Part shown: positions 53,240 to 62,367 of the stretch, one piece after another
Layout: each line of letters opens with the position of its first letter
How positions within the stretch are numbered: position 1 is the stretch's first letter
Assembly (NCBI GenBank): GCA_902550225.1
Contig: CACCYL010000005.1
Coordinates: 1-64,000, forward strand
Origin: an uncultured Alphaproteobacteria bacterium
GTDB lineage: Bacteria > Pseudomonadota > Alphaproteobacteria > Methylaequorales > Methylaequoraceae
Direction: 5' to 3'
Length of the DNA stretch: 64,000 bases
Made by a program: the position numbers and the translations under genes
Notes under the pieces: generated by a model
What the model saw: the letters and a program-made list of their open reading frames with translations, nothing else
Told to the model about the DNA's origin: nothing
Database searches by the model: none

Positions 53240-54124
53240 TTAATATTTTATACAAGTTTTATCCTTAATATTATTTTTCAATTTCGTACTTTTTATCCAA
53301 CAATTCTTAAATCTTTTAGTAGTAAGATATTCAGCCTCTTCCAATTCTTCGATACAATCAAATAATGCAAAACAAGTTGCACCGGAACCTGTCATTCTAC
53401 TTAAGACACTTCCTTTAATTTTTGATAAATATGATAAAATTTCTCCAATTATCTTAAATTGTTTTATTGCATAATTTTCCAGGTGATTAGATCTATCTTT
53501 AAAAAATTCGAGTTTAATTAAATTTGATAAGATTGTTTTATCCTCTTTATAAGAAATATCTTTAAAATTAATATTATTAAAGATTTCTTTTGTTGATACT
53601 TCAATGTTTGGATTGACTAAAAGAACAAAATATTCTTTTACTTTTTTAGTAAATTTTATATTTTCTCCAATTCCAGTGACTAACGCTGTTTTGCCGTTAT
53701 AACAGAATGGAACATCAGCTCCCAAAGATAATAACAATTCATCAAAACCATCCACTTCTTCAAGTTTAAAAATTTCTTTTACACATGTAATAAAGGTAGC
53801 CGCATTTGAGGATCCGCCTGCCATTCCAGAAGCAATTGGTAAATTTTTTTTTAAAACGACTTCAACATTAAAATTTCTCTCAAATAAATCTTCCAATTTT
53901 TTAAGTGTTCTATGAATTAAATTTTCTTTATTAATTAAAGAACTTGAAAATGGACCATCCAGCTTAATTCTAAAATCATTGGATTTACTAACACAAAGCA
54001 TATCTCCAAAATCACAAAAAGTCATTAGACTTTGAATATCGTGATATCCATCATTTCTTTTATTTTTGACTTCAAGGAATAAATTTATCTTTGCAGGTGA
54101 CAGTTTTGTTATCGTAATAGTCAA
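53240..54124 (-). CDS. ispE: 4-diphosphocytidyl-2-C-methyl-D-erythritol kinase
   Basis: SPAKINLFLEVKNKRNDGYHDIQSLM, KNLPIASGMAGGSSNAATFI, LGADVPFCYNG, MTGSGATCFALF. Confidence 0.95.
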   Translation of the reverse strand: MTITITKLSPAKINLFLEVKNKRNDGYHDIQSLMTFCDFGDMLCVSKSNDFRIKLDGPFSSSLINKENLIHRTLKKLEDLFERNFNVEVVLKKNLPIASGMAGGSSNAATFITCVKEIFKLEEVDGFDELLLSLGADVPFCYNGKTALVTGIGENIKFTKKVKEYFVLLVNPNIEVSTKEIFNNINFKDISYKEDKTILSNLIKLEFFKDRSNHLENYAIKQFKIIGEILSYLSKIKGSVLSRMTGSGATCFALFDCIEELEEAEYLTTKRFKNCWIKSTKLKNNIKDKTCIKY

Positions 54125-54127
54125 CTT

Positions 54128-55798
54128 TTAGAGTCCATTTTTAATCTTAGAATTAATTAGATTTTTCTTCTTAAATTGAGGATCTAAAATCAATACTCTT
54201 TTCCATTGTGATTTTGCTTCACTCTGTCTTCCTGCCTTCCAGTAGGCATCTCCCAAATGATCATTTAGAGTTGCATCATCAGGAAGAATTGAAACTGCTT
54301 TTTCTAGAAAAAATATCGACTTGTCGGTTTGATCTGATAAGAAGAATGCCCACCCTAGCGAATCTATTATATACGCATCATCAGGTTCAATTTCAACAGC
54401 CTTCTTCAGCAATAAAAGAGCTTTTTCTACGTTTTTATTTCTATCCAACCAACTGTAAGCAAGATAATTGAGTATATACGGATCATCAGGATTAAGTCTC
54501 ATTGCCTCTTTTAAATCCTTTTCAGCTTTATTCCAGTCATTCATTCTTTCATAAGAAATACCCCTGGAATAAAAAATATTCCAATTTGCTGATAATGATT
54601 TATTGTTTATAATTTCAGAATAAATCTTAACCGCTTTTTCATATTGTTCTAATTTTCGGTACTTATTGGCTAATAAAATTTTCATTTCAACTTTATCAGG
54701 ATATGTTTGGGTGAATTTTTTTAAATCTAAAATAAATTCCTCGTCCTTATTTAGATCTTCAAATAAAGAGAGTTTCATTCTCAAAAACTTATAATAATAG
54801 AGATTGTCGGTATTTAGGTTATTTGCGTAATTTATACCGAGATTCTTATAACCAAGTTTTTCATAGTTTCCTAAAAGTAAGAGTTTCATTGCATTAAAAT
54901 CAGGTCTCAACTTTAATGATATTTTTCCAAAAAAGGTCGAATACTTATAAAGATCTTTTGAAAAAAACCAACTAGAAATGTTATACAAAACTTCTGCCAT
55001 TCCATCTTGTTTGTTCTCTACAGGATTCAGAAGTTTTTGATTATTTAATAAGTAATTCAAGTCAAAATTTTTAATATTAAGATCGTAAGAATTAATCTGT
55101 TTTAAGATATTTTTTGCAGATTTTTTTTCCTCTTGAATTGCATTCAGTAGAAGCAACTCCTTAATTCTGTAAGAAACAAATTTCTCATCTTCTATCTTGT
55201 TAAAAAAATTTTGAGCTTCTTTTTTTTCTCCTTTTAATTTTAAGATAAGTGCAGAATGAAGACAAATCAGTGGAACGCAATTATTATCATTTGATATTTC
55301 AATATTTTCCTTATCATAATTTTTCCATATCAATATTGAATTCATGAAATTTGAATCAAGATACTTATAATCCACCTTTTTGAGATATTGATCCGAATCT
55401 TGACCATTTACAAAACTAAGAAAAAATTTAAAAAGATTGGCTGAAAAATTATCTCTGTCTTTTTCCAATAAAATAGAACTTATTTCCTCTGCTTTTGTCC
55501 ATTCATCAAAAATTACTGATTCAAAAAAAACTTCTTCTAGACTAGCATCTTCTATTTTCTTTAAATCGATTTGCTTTAAAAGGATTTTAAGATTTTCTAA
55601 ATCTCTATTATCTTTTGCATAATCCCAAGATAAATAGCTTCCGTATTTACTAGATTTAAAATCATTTGTGTAGCCTTTAAACGTTATTGATAAAAAAATA
55701 ATAACAGTTAAAATTAGTTTACATATTAGTATAGTTAGGCCCTCCTCCTCCTTCAGGAGTAATCCAATTAATATTTTGTAATGGATCCTTGATATCAC
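54128..55798 (-). CDS. Tetratricopeptide repeat protein
   Basis: Multiple TPRs: AEKDLKEAMRLNPDDPYILNYLAYSWLDRNKNVEKALLLLKKAVEIEPDDAYIIDSLGWAFF...AVSILPDDATLNDHLGDAYWKAGR; start uncertain (GTG at 55798 lies inside ETF-QO). Confidence 0.88.
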   Translation of the reverse strand: MISRIHYKILIGLLLKEEEGLTILICKLILTVIIFLSITFKGYTNDFKSSKYGSYLSWDYAKDNRDLENLKILLKQIDLKKIEDASLEEVFFESVIFDEWTKAEEISSILLEKDRDNFSANLFKFFLSFVNGQDSDQYLKKVDYKYLDSNFMNSILIWKNYDKENIEISNDNNCVPLICLHSALILKLKGEKKEAQNFFNKIEDEKFVSYRIKELLLLNAIQEEKKSAKNILKQINSYDLNIKNFDLNYLLNNQKLLNPVENKQDGMAEVLYNISSWFFSKDLYKYSTFFGKISLKLRPDFNAMKLLLLGNYEKLGYKNLGINYANNLNTDNLYYYKFLRMKLSLFEDLNKDEEFILDLKKFTQTYPDKVEMKILLANKYRKLEQYEKAVKIYSEIINNKSLSANWNIFYSRGISYERMNDWNKAEKDLKEAMRLNPDDPYILNYLAYSWLDRNKNVEKALLLLKKAVEIEPDDAYIIDSLGWAFFLSDQTDKSIFFLEKAVSILPDDATLNDHLGDAYWKAGRQSEAKSQWKRVLILDPQFKKKNLINSKIKNGL

Positions 55799-57365
55799 AA
55801 GTTTTACAATGAATGCAGTTTTGAGAGTTAATATTCAATTTTGGTGAACCGTTATCATAAAGTATTTCATACACTCCAGCAGGACAATATCGTTGTTCTG
55901 GTGAATCGTATAGTAAAAGGTTATTTGAGATTGCAAGTTTTTCATCATTTAATTTCAAATGACAAGGTTGGTTTTCTTCGTGATAAGTTGAAGTAAAAGA
56001 TACATTTGTTAATCTATCAAAAGTAATTTTTCCATCTGGCTTAGGGTATTTGATTATTTTGGCTTCATCTTTCTTTTTCAATGCTAGATGATCCTCTTCC
56101 GCGTGTTTTAAAGTCCAAGGAGCTTTTCCTCTGAAAATTATTTGATCTATTCCAGAAAGCATCATACCAATCTTCAAACCGTATTTAAAGGATGGTCTTA
56201 CATTCCTCGCATTTTTAAGCTCTTGACCTGCCCATGAATTCATAAATGATTTATTTAAATTTGATATCTCATCATTTCGACTGTCTGATATCAATTCTTT
56301 AAAAACCAAATCTGATGCTATCATACCTGATTTCATTGCTGTATGTGTCCCTTTAATTTTTGGCGTATTAAGTGTTCCAGCATCACAACCTAAAATAGCT
56401 CCACCTGGAAAAGAAAGTTTAGGTAATGATTGAAATCCTCCCTCATTTAATGCTCTTGCACCATAAGATATTCTTCTACCACCTTCGAAAATGTTTTTTA
56501 TTTTGGGATGCAGCTTAAATCTCTGAAATTCCTCATATGGAGACAAATGAGGGTTTTTATAATCTAACCCAATAACAAAACCGAATGAAACTAAATTTTT
56601 ATCTAAATGGTATAAAAATGATCCACCATATGTTTCATTGTCCAAAGGCCAGCCAATAGAGTGAAATACTTCTCCAGGGTTAGAGTTTTCGGGTTTAACC
56701 TCCCATAACTCCTTCAATCCAATTCCGTATGTCTGATGTTGAGAATTTTGTCTTAGATTAAATTGATTTATAAGTCTTTTACCTAAATGTCCTCTGCATC
56801 CTTCAGCAAATAAAGTATATTTAGAATGAATTTCAATTCCGGGCTCAAAATTGGGGCCTCTTTCACCATTTTTGTCTATCCCTAAGTCACCAGTTATAAT
56901 TCCATTTAGCTTGTCATTTTCTATTAATAATTCTGATGCGCTGAAGCCTGGATATATCTCTACACCCAAATCTTCAGCCTTTTTTGCCAGCCACTTACAG
57001 AAATTTCCAAGAGATATTATAAAGTTTCCTTTATTATGCATTACAGATGGAGTAAAAATTCCAGGGATTTCATAAGAGTCTGTTTCAGTTAGAAACTTAA
57101 GAGATTCCTTTTTTACTGAGACTTTGACAGGACATTCTTGGTCAGTTTTCCAGTCTTCAATCAATTCATTAAGTGCTCTAGGTTCGAGTATCGCTCCAGA
57201 TAGAATATGTGCACCAACTTCAGAACCTTTTTCTACAACACAAACAGATAATTCTTTACCATTTTTTTTACATAATTTTTTAAAATTTATTGCTGCGGAC
57301 AAACCTGAGGGCCCTGCGCCTACAATCACAAGATCGTAATTCATTTTTTCTCTTGTAATATTCAT
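55719..57365 (-). CDS. Electron transfer flavoprotein-ubiquinone oxidoreductase
   Basis: IVGAGPSGLSAAINFKKL, HILSGAILEPRALNELI, GCDAGTLNTPKIKGTHTAMKSGMIA, NCIHCKTCDIKDPLQNINWITPEGGGGPNY. Confidence 0.97.
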   Translation of the reverse strand: MNITREKMNYDLVIVGAGPSGLSAAINFKKLCKKNGKELSVCVVEKGSEVGAHILSGAILEPRALNELIEDWKTDQECPVKVSVKKESLKFLTETDSYEIPGIFTPSVMHNKGNFIISLGNFCKWLAKKAEDLGVEIYPGFSASELLIENDKLNGIITGDLGIDKNGERGPNFEPGIEIHSKYTLFAEGCRGHLGKRLINQFNLRQNSQHQTYGIGLKELWEVKPENSNPGEVFHSIGWPLDNETYGGSFLYHLDKNLVSFGFVIGLDYKNPHLSPYEEFQRFKLHPKIKNIFEGGRRISYGARALNEGGFQSLPKLSFPGGAILGCDAGTLNTPKIKGTHTAMKSGMIASDLVFKELISDSRNDEISNLNKSFMNSWAGQELKNARNVRPSFKYGLKIGMMLSGIDQIIFRGKAPWTLKHAEEDHLALKKKDEAKIIKYPKPDGKITFDRLTNVSFTSTYHEENQPCHLKLNDEKLAISNNLLLYDSPEQRYCPAGVYEILYDNGSPKLNINSQNCIHCKTCDIKDPLQNINWITPEGGGGPNYTNM

Positions 57366-57420
57366 TTATTTTCTTCCACTATAAATTTATATTATAATAA
57401 TTGTTATTAAATATATATTA

Positions 57421-58173
57421 ATGAATATTAAAAACATAAAGTCTTTTATTGAATTTTATAAATTTTTAGGAATCACAGATTGCATTTCTCCAGTTCAAAG
57501 AAATAAGATGAAATTAAATGTTGATTCTAAAAAAAACATTAAAAAAATGAAAGAAAGCAAAAAAACCGAAAAAATAATAGAATCAAAGTTAGCAGCTATT
57601 AATAACCTTAAATCTCTTATATTCGATCTTGATTGCAGTTTAAAAGATGTAGCAACAAATCTTGTTCTTTATGACGGAAATTATGATGCAAACATTATGT
57701 TCATTGGAGAAGCACCAGGAGCTAATGAGGACATTGAAGGAAAACCATTTGTAGGAGAGGCGGGTAAATTATTGGATAAAATGCTTTCATTTATCAATTT
57801 ATCAAGAAACAATATTTACATTACCAACATGGTTTTTTGGCGTCCACCCGGTAATAGAACCCCAAACGAAAAAGAAATATCCGTTTGTCTTCCATATACT
57901 AAAAAACATATAAAAATAATTAAACCAAAACTGTTAGTTTTTGTCGGAGGTATTGCTGCGAAAAATTTGTTGAACTTAAAGGAAGGAATAACAAAAATTC
58001 GAGGCAAAAAACACATTTATGAAGACAAAGAAAATGATTTAAAGATTGAAGCTAGAGCTATTTTTCATCCAGCATATTTAATGAGAAATCCAATTGAGAA
58101 AAAAACTATGTGGGATGATTTATTAGAGATTGACGAATTTATTAATTCTAATAATATTTTGCAAGATGAATAA
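57421..58173 (+). CDS. Uracil-DNA glycosylase, type 4 (Fe-S)
   Basis: NIMFIGEAPGANEDIEGKPFVGEAGKLLDKML, YITNMVFWRPPGNRTPNEKEISVCLPY, IFHPAYLMRNP. Confidence 0.95.
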   Translation: MNIKNIKSFIEFYKFLGITDCISPVQRNKMKLNVDSKKNIKKMKESKKTEKIIESKLAAINNLKSLIFDLDCSLKDVATNLVLYDGNYDANIMFIGEAPGANEDIEGKPFVGEAGKLLDKMLSFINLSRNNIYITNMVFWRPPGNRTPNEKEISVCLPYTKKHIKIIKPKLLVFVGGIAAKNLLNLKEGITKIRGKKHIYEDKENDLKIEARAIFHPAYLMRNPIEKKTMWDDLLEIDEFINSNNILQDE

Positions 58174-58687
58174 TGAATCTCAACCATTCAAAAGTTTAAA
58201 TATTTCTATATTGATCATTTCTGATACGAGAACAGTGTCCTCTGACAAATCAGGTAAAATTCTTGAAGATAGAATAAAAGAATCTGGGCATATTTTAATC
58301 AGTAAATTGTTTGTTAAAGACGAACCAACTCTTATTAAAGAAGAAATATCTAAAATTCTAAAAAAAAAAAGTACGCATGTTATTATTTCTTCAGGTGGTA
58401 CAGGGTTGACTGGAAGGGATTCTACTCCAGAAGTTTTAAAAGAAATTATTACAAAAGAAATACCTGGATTTGGTGAAATATTTAGGTACATAAGTTTTAA
58501 AAAAATTGGCACCTCTTCTCTTCAATCTCGAGCAATTGCTGGATTGGTAAATAAAACTTTTATCTTTGCATTACCTGGTTCACCAAGTGCATGCAAAGAT
58601 GCATGGGATGAAATCATTAAATTTCAGTTGGACTCGACAACAAAGCCCTGTAACTTAGTCGAATTGATGCCAAGATTAGATGAATGA
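58166..58687 (+). CDS. moaB: Molybdenum cofactor biosynthesis protein B
   Basis: NISILIISDTRTVSSDKSGKILEDRIKESGH, ISSGGTGLTGRDSTPEVL, ALPGSPSACKDAWDEII. Confidence 0.93.
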   Translation: MNNESQPFKSLNISILIISDTRTVSSDKSGKILEDRIKESGHILISKLFVKDEPTLIKEEISKILKKKSTHVIISSGGTGLTGRDSTPEVLKEIITKEIPGFGEIFRYISFKKIGTSSLQSRAIAGLVNKTFIFALPGSPSACKDAWDEIIKFQLDSTTKPCNLVELMPRLDE

Positions 58688-58715
58688 GAAAGCAATTTTA
58701 AAGAGCCTGCTTTTT

Positions 58716-59309
58716 TTAAAAGCGATTTTCAGTAGCTTTTTTAAAAGAATTAATTTCTGCTTCATTGTGCATACAACAAGAAGTAATTGGATATTTCTCC
58801 TTAATCTCTTGAGTTAATCTATCGTCATCAGAACTCGGTTGGACATACATTATGCAATCTATCATGTGGACAACTCCATTGTCCCCAATGAGATTTTCTT
58901 GAACAACAACCATATCTTTTACAAATAGATTCCGACTTTTATATATTTGCAGTGGTTTGTTACTAACTGTTATTTGGGTTGTTACTCTTTCGTCAATGTC
59001 AAGACTTGTTTTATGCCCCGTCATAATGTGATCCATAAGTATGTTCTTAGTTAAGAATTCGTCATTTAATATTTCATCTTTTAGGAGCTTTGGTGCTTCC
59101 TTAAAAGCCTTGTTACTTGGAGCAAATATTGTCCAGTTCCAAGGAAGTTTTTTTTCTAAAACTCTATCTAAACCTGTTTTTTCTATATATGAATTGAAAG
59201 TAGTGAGATCTTTATTTTTGGAAATTACATCTAACACACTTTTAGACAAGGTTATATTAGAAAAGAAAAGCAAGTTACAGATGATCAGGTATATACTAAT
59301 CCTAGTCAT
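58716..59309 (-). CDS. Secreted fasciclin (FAS1) domain protein
   Basis: Signal peptide; LTTFNSYIEKTGLDRVL..WTIFAPSNKAFKE, DHIMTGHK, NGVVHMIDCIMYVQ; start trimmed to MTRISIY. Confidence 0.88.
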   Translation of the reverse strand: MTRISIYLIICNLLFFSNITLSKSVLDVISKNKDLTTFNSYIEKTGLDRVLEKKLPWNWTIFAPSNKAFKEAPKLLKDEILNDEFLTKNILMDHIMTGHKTSLDIDERVTTQITVSNKPLQIYKSRNLFVKDMVVVQENLIGDNGVVHMIDCIMYVQPSSDDDRLTQEIKEKYPITSCCMHNEAEINSFKKATENRF

Positions 59310-59426
59310 ATTTTTTAAGTTAAAAAATCCTTTAAGTATATTGTCTTTATAGTGTTTCATTATTTGTAAATTAATATTTTAAATCTAATTGAATTTATCT
59401 AAAATATCAATAAATCAAAAATTTGG

Positions 59427-60023
59427 TTGTTATTAGTTAAATTGTTATTGGATGATATTAAAAATCAAGTAATCGGGATAGATGAAGTAGGTCGAGGCGC
59501 TTTTTGTGGACCAGTAGTGTCTTGTTCAGTTCTTTTAGAAAAAAAAATTTTAAATAATAATTTGGTTTTTCAGATTACAGATTCAAAAAAATTGAATCAT
59601 AAAAAAAGAATAATATTATCAAAGTTCATCAAAGAACATTCCTCTTACTCTATTGGAGTTGCTAACAATATCGAAATAGATGAAATGAATATTCTTCGAG
59701 CTACAAATCTTTCAATGATAAGATCTTATGAAAAATTTAAAGAAACTGAAAATTTAATCAAGATAGACGGATTAAAAACTTTTTCATTAAATGAAAAAAC
59801 TACTTTTATAAAAAACGGTGATCAAATATCTATTAGCATCGCAGCTGCATCAATAATAGCAAAAACTTGGAGAGACAGATTAATGACTCGTTATTCAAGA
59901 ATATATCCTATGTATGGTTGGGAAAGAAATAAAGGATATGGAACACATGAACATAGAAATGCGATAAAAAAATTTGGACTAACAAAAATTCATAGAAAAA
60001 GTTTTTTACGTAACTTGATATGA
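59427..60023 (+). CDS. rnhB: Ribonuclease HII
   Basis: VIGIDEVGRGAFCGPVVSCSVLL, DSKKLNHKKR, SIAAASIIAKTWRDRLM; start uncertain (TTG). Confidence 0.95.
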   Translation: MLLVKLLLDDIKNQVIGIDEVGRGAFCGPVVSCSVLLEKKILNNNLVFQITDSKKLNHKKRIILSKFIKEHSSYSIGVANNIEIDEMNILRATNLSMIRSYEKFKETENLIKIDGLKTFSLNEKTTFIKNGDQISISIAAASIIAKTWRDRLMTRYSRIYPMYGWERNKGYGTHEHRNAIKKFGLTKIHRKSFLRNLI

Positions 60024-61370
60024 TCTTGAAAGAGGAATCGATATATTAACTTCCAGACCACCTAAATTTTGAGATTTTTTAAGTTCAACGTTCCCCTTCA
60101 TGTAAGTTTCAATAATATCTTTCACAATATTTAACCCTAGTCCAGTCCCTGGTTTTTGTTCATCCAATCTAAAACCTCTTGCAAAAACCTTTTTCATTTG
60201 CTGAAGTGATAATCCAGGGCCGTCATCAGATACAACTAACAATAATTTATCGTCTTTACCAATTTTAATTTCTACTTTTATTTTTTTATTTCCGTATTTA
60301 CATGCATTCTCAATTACATTCCCCACCACCTCTTCAAGATCGTCTAAACCTCCAAAAACAAATGCTTCCTTAATTTTAAGGGTTAAAAAAATATTTACAT
60401 CTGGGTAAAGTTTTTTAAAAATAAAAATCATTTTATTAACTAAATCAATCATATTGATTTTTTCTTTTGAGGATTTTCCAACTGATTCAAGATGTGCTTT
60501 TTTTAAATATCTATCAATATGTCGTTTCATTAGTGAAATTTGGTTGTGCATTGTTGTGCTGTCATTTTTAATTTCGTTAGATATAACTGCCAATGGTGTT
60601 TTAAGAACGTGCGCCAAATTTCCTACGTGAGTTTTTGCTCTATCAATAATTTTTGCATTATGAGCTAGCAACTCATTTATTTCACTTGCAAGAGGTTGTA
60701 CTTCGAGTGGATACGATTCTTTTAGACTACTTTCATCACCGTTTCTTACCTTGAATAATGAGGCCTTGATTTTATTTAATGGAAGAAGTCCAAACTTTAC
60801 CTGTAGAAAAACAGCAATCATCAATCCAGCTCCGAGAGCAAATAATATAACTGACAAAGTATTATCAAACTTTTTAATATTTGCTTGGTACTCTTCAGTG
60901 TCTCCAGAGAGAATAAAAGTTACTGGAGCATCAATGCCAGGAAAAGAGATGTTTCTTTCAATTATTTGTAATTTTTTTTTTTCTACGTAATTTTGATTAT
61001 CAATTTCTTTTCCAACGTTATTTATAAATTGAGACCTACCACCAATCAATCTTTTGTCTTCGGTAAAGACTTGGTCCCACATCGACCTAGATCTAACAAG
61101 TGTTTTTGATCCTTTATTCACTTGCCAATACCATCCTGAATATGGTTGAAAAAACCGTGGATCCCCTATTGTACTCACTACTGTTATGCCATCTGACGAG
61201 TCGACTCTACTTGCTCCAATCAATGTCTCTAAAAGCAGGTTAAGCCTATCGTCAAAAGCTTTGGAATTAGTCTTTTCATTTAAATCGGATAAAAGAAGAC
61301 CTGCTGAAACTAATGTGAAAATAATCCAGACTGTTGCGCTAAAAAAGAGTCTTACTGCTAGTGAATTCAT
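60006..61370 (-). CDS. Sensor histidine kinase, PhoQ-like
   Basis: Two TM segments, VGNLAHVLKTPLAVISNEI H-box, VIENACKYGNKKI, GTGLGLNIVKDII. Confidence 0.92.
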   Translation of the reverse strand: MNSLAVRLFFSATVWIIFTLVSAGLLLSDLNEKTNSKAFDDRLNLLLETLIGASRVDSSDGITVVSTIGDPRFFQPYSGWYWQVNKGSKTLVRSRSMWDQVFTEDKRLIGGRSQFINNVGKEIDNQNYVEKKKLQIIERNISFPGIDAPVTFILSGDTEEYQANIKKFDNTLSVILFALGAGLMIAVFLQVKFGLLPLNKIKASLFKVRNGDESSLKESYPLEVQPLASEINELLAHNAKIIDRAKTHVGNLAHVLKTPLAVISNEIKNDSTTMHNQISLMKRHIDRYLKKAHLESVGKSSKEKINMIDLVNKMIFIFKKLYPDVNIFLTLKIKEAFVFGGLDDLEEVVGNVIENACKYGNKKIKVEIKIGKDDKLLLVVSDDGPGLSLQQMKKVFARGFRLDEQKPGTGLGLNIVKDIIETYMKGNVELKKSQNLGGLEVNISIPLSRSYQVT

Positions 61371-62036
61371 CTATTCTCTTTCAATTGACAACCTGTAACC
61401 GTATCCTCTCTCAGTTTTAATTAAATTTAGTCCCATTTTTTTTCTTAATCTTCCAATAAAAACCTCTATTGTATTAGAATCTCTATCAAAATCTTGGTCA
61501 TATATATGCTCAACAAGCTCTGTTCTCGTTATAACTTTATCTTGATGATGTAGAAAATATTCAATTATTTTATACTCATGTGAAGTAAGTTTAAGTTTAG
61601 TTCCGTTTAAAAAGACTTTATTTGACTTAGTATCAATTTTTAAGGGACCACATTCGATGTCTGAAGAAGCATGGCCAGCTGATCTTCTTATTAAAGCTCT
61701 GATTCTCGCCAACAATTCTTCCATCTGAAAAGGTTTTGCAACGTAATCATCTGCACCAGCGTCAAACCCTGAAACTTTGTCACTCCACTGATCTCTTGCA
61801 GTTAGAATAAGGACAGGAAAGTTTTTTTTATCTTTTCGCCATTTTTCAAGTACTGTAATTCCATCAATTTTGGGCAGACCTAAGTCAAGAACAACCGCAT
61901 CATATGGTTCTGTGTCTCCTAAAAAATGACCTTCTTCACCATCAACTGCCGTATCAACTGAATAACCAACATCTTCCAAGGAAGTTTTTATTTGATTATT
62001 CAAATTAGGGTCGTCTTCAATAAGCAATATTCTCAA
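61371..62036 (-). CDS. Response regulator, PhoP/OmpR family
   Basis: MRILLIEDDPNLNNQIKTSLEDVGYSVDTAVDGEEG, VLDLGLPKIDGI, DDYVAKPFQMEELLARIRALIRR, winged helix SNTIEVFIGRLRKKM. Confidence 0.95.
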   Translation of the reverse strand: MRILLIEDDPNLNNQIKTSLEDVGYSVDTAVDGEEGHFLGDTEPYDAVVLDLGLPKIDGITVLEKWRKDKKNFPVLILTARDQWSDKVSGFDAGADDYVAKPFQMEELLARIRALIRRSAGHASSDIECGPLKIDTKSNKVFLNGTKLKLTSHEYKIIEYFLHHQDKVITRTELVEHIYDQDFDRDSNTIEVFIGRLRKKMGLNLIKTERGYGYRLSIERE

Positions 62037-62037
62037 A

Positions 62038-62367
62038 CTAATCTCCAGAGATTACAGATAGAACAGTAGAAGTACCTGCATCAACTCTTATCTGCTTAAC
62101 TTTATTATTAACGTCTATCATCATAATATCATAAACCCATCCAAACAAACCTTTTTCACTGTCTTTTAAGTTAATAGATACAACTCTACCGTCAAAATTT
62201 CTATTTATTTTCTGTAAAATTTGGTCTAATGTTAGTATTTCACCTTCATTCACAGCCTTTATTGCCTTTTCATGATCATTTCTTGAATTTCTTTCTATCT
62301 CTTGTGCAAAAATTTGAAGAGGGGAAAAATTCAGGAAAAAAGCTATAAAAATTATAATTTTCATCAC
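62038..62367 (-). CDS. PepSY domain-containing secreted protein
   Basis: Signal peptide; EILTLDQILQKINRNFDGRVVSINLKDSEKGLFGWVYDIMMIDVNNKVKQIRVDAGTSTVL. Confidence 0.85.
   Translation of the reverse strand: MMKIIIFIAFFLNFSPLQIFAQEIERNSRNDHEKAIKAVNEGEILTLDQILQKINRNFDGRVVSINLKDSEKGLFGWVYDIMMIDVNNKVKQIRVDAGTSTVLSVISGD

Noticed and set aside
53086-53268. 60-aa plus-strand ORF with GVVGFEPTNAATKKRCLTTWPHP
   Set aside because: Antisense translation of tRNA-Gln, a common spurious ORF
58688-58716. AAAGCA...TGCTTTTTTT hairpin after moaB as a terminator
   Set aside because: Only about 6 bp of stem with a long loop in AT-rich DNA; too weak to call
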